A DNA stretch of 7,952 nt from Methanobacteriota archaeon. Lineage in GTDB: Archaea; Altiarchaeota; Altiarchaeia; IMC4; QMZM01. Numbering within the stretch: the first letter of the stretch is position 1; the number at the start of each line of letters is the position of its first letter. The stretch spans positions 1 to 7,952 of the forward strand of contig CAIYYO010000041.1 in assembly GCA_903930485.1 (NCBI GenBank), read 5' to 3'. The notes beneath the pieces were generated by a model. The model saw only the letters and a list, made by a program, of their open reading frames with translations, was not told the origin of the DNA and did not search any database. Made by a program: the position numbers and the translations under genes. Below are positions 1 to 6,272 of this stretch, one piece after another.

Positions 1-318
1 CAGAAGCTTTATTCGTACCGGTTCGATGTGCCTGTTAAAGAGTATTATGATACTTTTAATTCTACGACCGGGAGGATCATCGGCGGCGGTGTGAAGAATT
101 TGGACGATGTTTTCTTCACACTAGCTGTTCCTTATTTCCCTAACGCAAAGGCGGCCTCCGTCTATGATCCAAGCGGCGTAAAGATCTTGGAAGCCGACCT
201 GTCCAAGTTCTCGGAGCAGAAGGCTCAGGCGGCCAAGTCAGACAACCTAGTCTACCTCCTCGCAGCCTCGCTGGCGTTGATTGTGATCGGTGTTATATAC
301 TTGAAAAAGAGGAAGTAG
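1..318 (+). CDS. C-terminal part of a membrane-anchored surface or exported protein (5' partial)
   Basis: The reading frame is open from base 1 to the TAG at 316-318, so 105 C-terminal residues are visible and the start lies outside the window. The in-frame GTG at 28 has no reason to be the real start, since the frame continues upstream. Visible residues 1-70 are mixed polar and hydrophobic with short beta-like stretches (VFFTLAVPYFPNAKAASVYD, then VKILEADLSKF), as in extracellular beta-sandwich domains. Residues 71-82 form a polar Ala/Lys/Gln linker. Residues 83-101 are one hydrophobic segment followed by the basic tail LKKRK. This arrangement suggests the bulk of the protein is outside the cell, with a C-terminal membrane anchor and positive charges in the cytosol. 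I do not recognise the family. A secreted peptidase or glycan-binding protein is possible, but nothing visible decides it. Confidence 0.8.
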   Translation, partial: QKLYSYRFDVPVKEYYDTFNSTTGRIIGGGVKNLDDVFFTLAVPYFPNAKAASVYDPSGVKILEADLSKFSEQKAQAAKSDNLVYLLAASLALIVIGVIYLKKRK

Positions 319-364
319 ACCTATAATCTTTCCGTCTTCTGTGCTTATTGGGAAAGATGCGACC

Positions 365-371
365 AATATAT
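365..371 (+). promoter_or_regulatory. Candidate TATA box for the glmM-type gene
   Basis: AATATAT at 365-371 sits about 30 bp before the ATG at 399. Archaeal transcription normally begins about 25-27 bp downstream of the TATA centre, which predicts a start near 394 and an almost leaderless mRNA. That would exclude the upstream in-frame starts at 348 (TTG) and 357 (ATG). A second TATA-like run, TATAATCTT at 322-330, could serve those earlier starts instead. Assignment is by position and composition only. Confidence 0.4.
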
Positions 372-398
372 CGTCATGGAAAACCAAGAAATAACTCG

Positions 399-1685
399 AT
401 GAACAGCAAGCTTTTCGGTACCTCAGGCATCCGCAGGAAAGCCGTCGAGCTACCGGACGACTTCGCATACGACCTCGGACGGGCGATAGGGACATATTCC
501 AAAGACAAGGCAGTAGTCGTGGGAAGGGATACGCGTAAATCCGGGCCCAGGCTAGAACTGAAACTGATCGAAGGCCTCCTATCGACAGGCAAAAACGTCA
601 TCCTCCTAGGAATCGTTCCGACACCGGTCGTCGGGATCGCGGCCATGGATCACGGCACCGGGGTCATGATAACTGCCTCCCACAACCCTGCAGAGTACAA
701 CGGCTTCAAGCTCTGGGGCCCTAAAGGCGCGTACACGGCAGAGCAGGAGGCGGATCTTGAAGGGATAGTCTATTCAAAGGACTTCCTATCCGGGAAGAAG
801 GGCAGGATTTCCGAGGAGGCTTACATAGAGCGATACATCGACCTCGTTCTGCGGAAAGTCGGCAAAGTAAAGCGCCGCGTGAAGATATTTCTCGACTGCG
901 CCAACGGCGCCGGCTCCGTCGTTACTCCGAGGCTTCTTGAAAAGATGGGCTGCGAAGTGATAGCCGTTAACGTTGATACTGAAGGGGATTTCCCTCACGG
1001 TCTCGAACCAAGAGCCGAGAACCTGAAAGAGATATGCGTCCTGGTGAAAAAATCCGGGGCTGAGATAGGAATAGTGCACGACGGAGACGCGGACCGGTCG
1101 GCTGCGATAGATAATAAGGGCAGACTGATCGACTGGGACTCGTTCCTTTCGGTGCTGGCCTATGGAAAAGATAAAGTAGTCACCACCGTCGATGCATCAA
1201 TGCGGATCGAAGACGTATGCCGCAAGGTCATACGCACGCCGGTAGGCGACGTGGCCGTAGCCAACGCTATTGTCCGCGAAGACGCGGATTTCGGAGGCGA
1301 ACCATCCGGCTCGTACATATTCCCTGAGGTTCATCTGTTCCCGGACGGGCCGCTGACGGCTGCGATCGTCGCTAAGATGGTCTCGGAGGACAAGTTCTAC
1401 GATGTCCTCGCCAAGATCAAGGTCTACCCCACCGAGCGGCTGAAGATACCATGCGACGACAAGGCCAAGAAAAAGATCATGACGAACCTTAAGAAAGTCC
1501 TTGGGCCGAGGGAAGGGGTTGACTATACCGACGGCATACGGATAACAAGCCCGGGGGGATGGATACTGATGAGACCGTCCGGGACCGAGCCGTATATGCG
1601 GATCACGGCCGAAGGACGGACGGAGAAGGAGTTGAAGGCGATCGTCGACGAGGGCAAAGGTTGGGTTGCGAAGGCGATGGCTTAG
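399..1685 (+). CDS. glmM: Phosphohexomutase, probable phosphoglucosamine mutase (archaeal GlmM type)
   Basis: This 428-residue protein belongs to the alpha-D-phosphohexomutase superfamily and is full length for it. It begins MNSKLFGTSGIR, the usual opening of the family, which is why ATG 399 is preferred over in-frame TTG 348 or ATG 357. All four signature blocks are present: TASHNP at 92-97 with the phosphorylated Ser94, the Mg2+-binding loop DGDADR at 228-233, the sugar-specificity loop GEPSG at 300-304, and the phosphate-binding loop RPSGTEP at 392-398. The loop GGEPSGSYIFPE resembles that of archaeal phosphoglucosamine mutases, which isomerise glucosamine-6-phosphate to glucosamine-1-phosphate for UDP-GlcNAc synthesis in the cytosol. 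Phosphomannomutase or phosphoglucomutase activity is the main alternative and may coexist. There is no clear SD upstream. The flanking genes are on the same strand but look separately transcribed, so context adds little to the function. Confidence 0.9.
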   Translation: MNSKLFGTSGIRRKAVELPDDFAYDLGRAIGTYSKDKAVVVGRDTRKSGPRLELKLIEGLLSTGKNVILLGIVPTPVVGIAAMDHGTGVMITASHNPAEYNGFKLWGPKGAYTAEQEADLEGIVYSKDFLSGKKGRISEEAYIERYIDLVLRKVGKVKRRVKIFLDCANGAGSVVTPRLLEKMGCEVIAVNVDTEGDFPHGLEPRAENLKEICVLVKKSGAEIGIVHDGDADRSAAIDNKGRLIDWDSFLSVLAYGKDKVVTTVDASMRIEDVCRKVIRTPVGDVAVANAIVREDADFGGEPSGSYIFPEVHLFPDGPLTAAIVAKMVSEDKFYDVLAKIKVYPTERLKIPCDDKAKKKIMTNLKKVLGPREGVDYTDGIRITSPGGWILMRPSGTEPYMRITAEGRTEKELKAIVDEGKGWVAKAMA

Positions 1686-1694
1686 GGGGCGGAG

Positions 1695-1704
1695 TTTTTT
1701 ATAC
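1695..1704 (+). promoter_or_regulatory. T6 tract plus TATA-like element between glmM and the CBS gene
   Basis: TTTTTTATAC begins 10 bp after the glmM stop codon. Its T6 could terminate the glmM transcript, as archaeal RNA polymerase stops at oligo-T. Its TTATAC portion is a plausible TATA box giving a transcript start near 1726-1728, about 20 bp before the CBS gene ATG at 1749. A second TATA-like run, CATATACT at 1707-1714, would place the start near 1737. Which of these is used cannot be decided here. Confidence 0.45.
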
Positions 1705-1738
1705 ATCATATACTAAGTTATTATCCTATTGTTTGTGG

Positions 1739-1765
1739 ATGGCTGAAAATGTCTCAAAGAATTAA
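1739..1765 (+). other. Eight-codon upstream ORF overlapping the CBS gene start
   Basis: ATG at 1739 opens a frame encoding MAENVSKN and ends at TAA 1763-1765. It begins 10 bp before the CBS gene ATG (1749) and overlaps its first codons in another frame. If the transcript starts near 1727, this is the first AUG in the message and could lower initiation at the main start or be coupled to it. It may equally be chance, because an 8-codon ORF carries no statistical weight. Confidence 0.25.
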
Positions 1766-2660
1766 CAGGACGGAGTACAGGGGCGGAGCCCAGGAGAGGG
1801 GTCCGAGGGATTTTAAGACGCACGTAGTCAAGAAGGAAGGGAACGTGATGAAGATAGCCGAGAAGAATGTCGTGACGACACATCCTTTAAACTCGGTCAA
1901 GAACGTCGCAAAGCTCATGAAGGAGCACGACTTCAGGAGGATCCCGATAACTGACGCAGGCACCAAGAGGCTTAATGGCCTTGCGACCGCCATAGACATA
2001 CTCGACTTCCTGGGCGGGGGCGAAAAGTATAATATAATAGCAAAGGACTATAACGGAAACCTGGCAGCCGCCGTAAACTGCCCCATAAGCAAGATAATGA
2101 GGGAGGCCAGCTTTGTCGATAAAACGGCCTCGGTTGACGATGTCGTGAATATAATGCTGACCAAGCACACATCAGCCATCCCCATCGTCGAAGACAAGAA
2201 AGACAAAGAGGTGATTGCCATAGTAACTGAACGGGATGTCATGCCGCATGCCGACGTCTACGGGGTCACCGTGGAGGAAGTGATGAGGACTGACCCGATC
2301 ATAGCGACTCCTGGCATGATGGTGTCCGACGTGTCGAAGATCATGGTCCGTAACGGCTTTCGGAGGCTTCCGGTGATAAAAGAGCATCAGCTCGTCGGGG
2401 TCGTGACTGTTTTCGACGTTTTGGAGTTCCTTGGATACGGGGAATTCCATGGCACGGACGCCGAGGAGGCCTTGAGCGAGCGCGTCGAGGAGATAATGAT
2501 CAGCGAAGCCGTGACCGTCGAGGGAGGCCAGGACCTGGGGGAAGTGGCGAAACTCGTGAAAGAAACCGGCATAGGGGGTTTCCCGGTGGTCAAAGACGGA
2601 TGCGTCGTGGGCGTCGTCACCATAAGCGACCTGATAAAGGCAGTGTATCACGGCAAGTGA
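1749..2660 (+). CDS. Four-CBS-domain protein with a basic N-terminal tail
   Basis: This 303-residue soluble protein has four CBS repeats at about 35-90, 112-168, 173-230 and 245-300, forming two Bateman pairs. Each repeat ends in the nucleotide-contacting T-x-x-D motif: T80/D83, T160/D163, T220/D223 and T291/D294. All four sites therefore look able to bind an adenosyl ligand such as AMP, ATP or S-adenosylmethionine. There is no catalytic, channel or classical DNA-binding domain, so the role is probably sensing or regulation by a partner that cannot be named. Residues 1-33 are rich in Arg, Lys and Gly and precede the first repeat. ATG 1749 is chosen because the predicted promoter lies just upstream and because, as I recall, archaeal relatives carry a similar segment before the first domain. 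ATG 1848 (Met34), behind a purine-rich AAGGAAGGG, is the alternative and would remove the tail. The gene sits upstream of the polymerase operon but appears to have its own promoter and terminator. Confidence 0.88.
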   Translation: MSQRINRTEYRGGAQERGPRDFKTHVVKKEGNVMKIAEKNVVTTHPLNSVKNVAKLMKEHDFRRIPITDAGTKRLNGLATAIDILDFLGGGEKYNIIAKDYNGNLAAAVNCPISKIMREASFVDKTASVDDVVNIMLTKHTSAIPIVEDKKDKEVIAIVTERDVMPHADVYGVTVEEVMRTDPIIATPGMMVSDVSKIMVRNGFRRLPVIKEHQLVGVVTVFDVLEFLGYGEFHGTDAEEALSERVEEIMISEAVTVEGGQDLGEVAKLVKETGIGGFPVVKDGCVVGVVTISDLIKAVYHGK

Positions 2661-2665
2661 TACCC

Positions 2666-2677
2666 TTTTTTATTTTT
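2666..2677 (+). terminator. Oligo-T transcription terminator after the CBS gene
   Basis: TTTTTTATTTTT starts 6 bp after the CBS gene TGA and is preceded by ACCC, with no strong hairpin. Uninterrupted non-template T runs are the intrinsic stop signal for archaeal RNA polymerase. This tract is the strongest candidate in the window. It would separate the CBS gene from the rpoH-rpoB-rpoA1 operon. Confidence 0.55.
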
Positions 2678-2692
2678 AAAGCCGAACTCTTA

Positions 2693-2712
2693 AGTATTTA
2701 TTCTTAAAATAC
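2693..2712 (+). promoter_or_regulatory. Candidate promoter of the rpoH-rpoB-rpoA1 operon
   Basis: An AT-rich stretch contains two overlapping TATA candidates, TATTTATT at 2695-2702 and TTAAAATAC at 2704-2712. The first predicts transcription starting near 2725, leaving a leader of about 10 nt that would just contain the SD at 2724-2728. The second predicts a start near 2734, which would lose the SD. The first is therefore more consistent with the SD being used. Confidence 0.45.
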
Positions 2713-2723
2713 ACACTTTTTCT

Positions 2724-2728
2724 GAGGT
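2724..2728 (+). promoter_or_regulatory. Shine-Dalgarno sequence that supports the TTG start of rpoH
   Basis: GAGGT matches the complement of the archaeal 16S rRNA 3' end and lies 7 nt before TTG 2736. It is the only convincing SD before a complete gene in this window, and it favours TTG 2736 over the GTG at 2748. Confidence 0.55.
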
Positions 2729-2735
2729 TTTTAAT

Positions 2736-2957
2736 TTGGATAAAACAGTGGTTTTTGCAAGGCATGAAATATTAAACACGGACGATGCTGCGAAGATTTT
2801 GGACCTATACAAGGTCGAGAGAAGCGACCTGCCCAAGATAAAGAAGGTTGACCCTGCTTTGAAGGGCCTGGATTACAAGATAGGCGACATAATCCGGATC
2901 ACCCGGAAGAGCGCGACCGCTGGACAGTCTCTGTATTATCGCGTAGTCGTCGATTGA
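2736..2957 (+). CDS. rpoH: DNA-directed RNA polymerase subunit H (RPB5 homologue)
   Basis: The product has 73 residues, the normal size for archaeal subunit H, which corresponds to the C-terminal domain of eukaryotic RPB5. It binds the A subunits in the lower jaw near incoming DNA. Family hallmarks are visible in order: HEIL at 10-13, LPKI at 32-35, the Asp-Pro pair at 39-40, and the closing block from Gly50-Asp51 through RKSATAG (57-63) to YYRVVV near the end. The start is TTG, supported by GAGGT 7 nt upstream. No in-frame ATG fits, and GTG 2748 would cut the N-terminus by four residues. It is the first gene of the polymerase operon, with rpoB beginning 38 bp after its stop, matching the common archaeal order H, B, A', A''. 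Confidence 0.96.
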   Translation: MDKTVVFARHEILNTDDAAKILDLYKVERSDLPKIKKVDPALKGLDYKIGDIIRITRKSATAGQSLYYRVVVD

Positions 2958-2995
2958 TCATTTAATGCATTTCATGTTCGGTTTGTAAACACAAG

Positions 2996-5900
2996 ATGAA
3001 TATAAAAGACTTCGTAACCAACGAGGATTTGATAAGATTCCAGATGGATTCGGTCAATTGGCTGATCGAGGAAGGGCTTCAGGAAGTTATCAACGAAAGG
3101 GAGCCTTTGGATGTAGACATTGAGAACTACAAGCTCGACCTGGGCAAGATCCGGGTCGGCACGCCTGTAGTAAACGAGTCCGGCCAGGGCCCTGAGAGCC
3201 GGTTTCCCTTCGAGTGCCGCCTGCGTAATCTGACCTATTCCGCGCCCATTCTTTTGGAGTTCATCGAGAACGGCAGCGTCGTCGAGGTCGAGATCGGTCA
3301 TATGCCGATAATGCTTCGGTCCAAGATTTGCCTCCTCAATGGCATGAGCGAGGAGGAGATGATAGCCAACGGCGAGGATCCGCTGGATTTGGGTGGTTAT
3401 TTTATAATCAACGGGACTGAGAGGTCTCTTATAATAGTCGAGGATTTAGCGCCGAACAAGATCATCACTAACATAGACGAGGTTGCAGGCAAGGACGTTA
3501 TTATTTCTAAAGTATTCTCGGTAAGGCAGGGCTTCAGGTCCCGTGTCACTGTCGAGAGAAGGGACGATGGGAGCGCAGGCACTTTGTTCGTTACTTTCCC
3601 AGGCATACCTAATAGGATTTCTCTTCCGACCTTGATGAAGGCTTTGGGCATGTCGGACGACGACATACTGGGCTTGTTCGACGACGAGGAATCGAAGCTT
3701 GAAGTATTGATGAACCTTGAGCTGAAGGAGACGAACCAGAAGGACGCATTCGAGCAGCTCGGCAAGAGGGCGGGCGCGGGCCACGCCAAGCAGTATCAGG
3801 CTACCCGAGCGAACCAGGTCATAAACAATTTCCTGCTGCCGCACATCGGCAACAATGAAAAAGACCGGAAGGCTAAGGCGATATACCTCGGCATCATGGC
3901 GCGGAAGGTCCTGGAGCTCGCATTCGGCAGGAGGGAGCCTGACGACAAAGACCATTATTCAAACAAGAGGCTGAGGCTTGCCGGAGACCTTATGCAGGAA
4001 TTGTTCAGGGTCAGCTTCAACAAGATCGCAAGAGACATAAAGTACCAGCTTGAGAAGCAGAATGCGAGGCACAGGCAGGTCAACGTTCGGACAGCCGTCA
4101 GGAGCAACAACCTGACCGAGAGCATATGCTACGCGCTCGCTACAGGGAACTGGACCGGCGGAAGGGCCGGCGTAAGCCAGGTATTGGACAGGACTAATTA
4201 CATGAGCTCTCTCGCGCACAGGAGACGGGTTTCTTCGCTGCTATCAAGGAGCCATCCGCACTTCGAAGCAAGAGACCTTCACGCGACTCAGTGGGGCAGG
4301 GTGTGCCCGAGCGAGACGCCAGAGGGGCAGAACTGCGGTCTGGTCAAGAACTTGGCCGTAGGCGCATACATCTCCACCGTGGAAGACGAGACCATAATAG
4401 CGGAATACCTTCAAAGCTTCAATGTCAGGGAGGAATTCAAAGACTCTAAGGGAACCGAGGTATACCTTAACGGGAAGCTCATGGGCAAGAGGAAGACCGA
4501 GCCCGACACACTTATAAAGAAACTGCGGACACTTCGAAGAGAAGGAAAGATACCCTTCACGATATCGATTTCTTTCAGGGAGGAGAACAACGAGATACAG
4601 GTTTACACCGACAAGGGGCGTGTTCTTCGTCCGGTCGTCGTCGTTGAGAATAAGAAGCCGCTTCTCACCGAGGTCTATGAAAAGGAGCTAATAGACGGAA
4701 AGGTTTCCTGGACGGACCTCGTCAACAAAGGCATAATCGAATACATCGACGCCGAGGAAGAGGAGAACGCATACATAGCGATCGACGCCGCCCACCTGAC
4801 GGCGGACCATACGCACATGGAGGTCGCAGCGTCCCTGATACTGGGCGTATCGGCAAGCTTTGCGCCTTATCCTGAATTCAACTCGGCCCCGAGGGTCACA
4901 ATGGCATCGGCGATGGCCAAGCAGTCTCTGGGATTGTATGCCTCTAACTACTATGTCCGGTTCGACAGCAGGGCCAACGTATTGCATTATCCGCAGACCC
5001 CGCTCGTAAAGACGAGCATAACCGACAGCATAAAATACCACAGGAGGCCTGCAGGGCAGAACTTCGTGGTTGCCATCATGTGCTACGAAGGCTACAATAT
5101 GGAAGATGCCGTCATCTTGAACAAGAGCTCTCTTGAAAGAGGCCTTGGGCGTTCCACCTTCTTCAGGACTTATACGACTGAGGAAAGAGGCTATCCCAGC
5201 GGGCAGCATGACATATTCGAGCTGCCGGGCGAGAACGTCGAAGGAAACCAGTCGCCTGAGACCTATTCAAAGCTCGACCTGGACGGGATAATATTCCCTG
5301 ACACGGTCGTCGATACTGATGAAGTGCTTGTCGGAAAGACCTCGCCCCCAAGATTCCTTGAAGAGATCGGCCCATACGGCATCGTCGAGGAGAAACGGCG
5401 GGAGAATTCGACGACAGTCCGGCACATGGAATCCGGCGTGGTCGACAGGGTCATCCTTACCGAAACGCTGGAGAAGAACAAGCTCGTAAAAGTCCGGGTA
5501 AGAAGCCAGAGGATTCCCGAGCTAGGGGACAAATTCGCGTCAAGGCACGGGCAGAAAGGAGTCGTAGGACTGCTTGTTCCGCAGGCGGACATGCCCTTCA
5601 CCAAAGACGGGATAGTACCTGACCTGATAATAAACCCGCACGCAATTCCGTCAAGGATGACGGTCGGGCACATACTCGAGATGATCGGCGGCAAGGTCGC
5701 ATCCATGAACGGGCGGCTTGGAAACGGTACGGCGTTCAGCGCAGACACAGAGGAATTCCTGAGGAAGGAACTTACAAAGCACGGGTTCAAGGACACCGGC
5801 AAGGAGAAGATGTACAACGGCACGAGCGGTTTGCCTTTCGATGCCGAGATATTCACCGGGGTCATATATTACCAGAAACTCCACCACATGGTCGTGAACA

Positions 5901-6259
5901 AGATACACGCAAGAAGCCGCGGCCCGGTCCAGATGCTGACAAGGCAGCCCACGGAAGGACGTGCAAGGGAAGGAGGTCTAAGGTTCGGAGAGATGGAGAG
6001 AGACTGCCTGATAGCGCACGGCGCATGCATGATGCTAAAAGACAGGCTGCTCGACGAATCCGACAAGATAGTCGTTCCGATCTGCTCGAAATGCGGCCTC
6101 GTCGCGGTCAAGGACTTCGAGAAAGGCACGGTCTATTGCCCGATATGCGGCGACGTTTCGACGAACAGCATAGAGATGGCTTACGCATTCAAGCTGCTCT
6201 TGAACGAACTGATGGGAATGTGCATATATCCAAAACTGAGGTTGCGCGATAAAGCATAA
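2996..6259 (+). CDS. rpoB: DNA-directed RNA polymerase subunit B, single uninterrupted chain (RPB2/beta homologue)
   Basis: This complete 1087-residue protein is the second-largest catalytic subunit of archaeal RNA polymerase. The N-terminal protrusion and lobe are recognisable (for example GEDPLDLGGYFIINGTERS). Next come the fork and core block TQWGRVCPSETPEG at 431-444, and the acidic pair Glu703-Asp704 in YNMEDAVILN, which helps position the second metal. The hybrid-binding segment GDKFASRHGQKG follows. The C-terminal clamp has a zinc ribbon with Cys1030, Cys1033, Cys1048 and Cys1051. Where many euryarchaea split the gene into B'' and B', the frame here runs on through GIIEYIDAEEEENAYIA without a stop or new start, so the subunit is fused. 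The ATG at 2996 has no SD. It is preceded by ACACAAG, closely matching the context before rpoA1. An unusual feature is Gln445 where ETPEG is normally followed by Pro. It should be co-transcribed with rpoH and rpoA1. Confidence 0.98.
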   Translation: MNIKDFVTNEDLIRFQMDSVNWLIEEGLQEVINEREPLDVDIENYKLDLGKIRVGTPVVNESGQGPESRFPFECRLRNLTYSAPILLEFIENGSVVEVEIGHMPIMLRSKICLLNGMSEEEMIANGEDPLDLGGYFIINGTERSLIIVEDLAPNKIITNIDEVAGKDVIISKVFSVRQGFRSRVTVERRDDGSAGTLFVTFPGIPNRISLPTLMKALGMSDDDILGLFDDEESKLEVLMNLELKETNQKDAFEQLGKRAGAGHAKQYQATRANQVINNFLLPHIGNNEKDRKAKAIYLGIMARKVLELAFGRREPDDKDHYSNKRLRLAGDLMQELFRVSFNKIARDIKYQLEKQNARHRQVNVRTAVRSNNLTESICYALATGNWTGGRAGVSQVLDRTNYMSSLAHRRRVSSLLSRSHPHFEARDLHATQWGRVCPSETPEGQNCGLVKNLAVGAYISTVEDETIIAEYLQSFNVREEFKDSKGTEVYLNGKLMGKRKTEPDTLIKKLRTLRREGKIPFTISISFREENNEIQVYTDKGRVLRPVVVVENKKPLLTEVYEKELIDGKVSWTDLVNKGIIEYIDAEEEENAYIAIDAAHLTADHTHMEVAASLILGVSASFAPYPEFNSAPRVTMASAMAKQSLGLYASNYYVRFDSRANVLHYPQTPLVKTSITDSIKYHRRPAGQNFVVAIMCYEGYNMEDAVILNKSSLERGLGRSTFFRTYTTEERGYPSGQHDIFELPGENVEGNQSPETYSKLDLDGIIFPDTVVDTDEVLVGKTSPPRFLEEIGPYGIVEEKRRENSTTVRHMESGVVDRVILTETLEKNKLVKVRVRSQRIPELGDKFASRHGQKGVVGLLVPQADMPFTKDGIVPDLIINPHAIPSRMTVGHILEMIGGKVASMNGRLGNGTAFSADTEEFLRKELTKHGFKDTGKEKMYNGTSGLPFDAEIFTGVIYYQKLHHMVVNKIHARSRGPVQMLTRQPTEGRAREGGLRFGEMERDCLIAHGACMMLKDRLLDESDKIVVPICSKCGLVAVKDFEKGTVYCPICGDVSTNSIEMAYAFKLLLNELMGMCIYPKLRLRDKA

Positions 6260-6272
6260 CACTCCACACAAA

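Noticed and set aside
28..318. GTG at 28 as the start of a small 96-residue membrane protein
   Set aside because: The frame is open from base 1 with similar composition, and there is no SD or promoter before the GTG, so a truncated larger gene is the simpler reading.
1197..1709. A 170-codon minus-strand frame opposite the glmM-type gene
   Set aside because: The + strand carries all four phosphohexomutase motifs in order across this stretch. The antisense product shows no recognisable domain.
2964..2971. Palindrome AATGCATT between rpoH and rpoB as a possible operator
   Set aside because: An 8-bp palindrome in a 38-bp AT-rich spacer is expected often by chance, and no second copy or extended dyad was seen.
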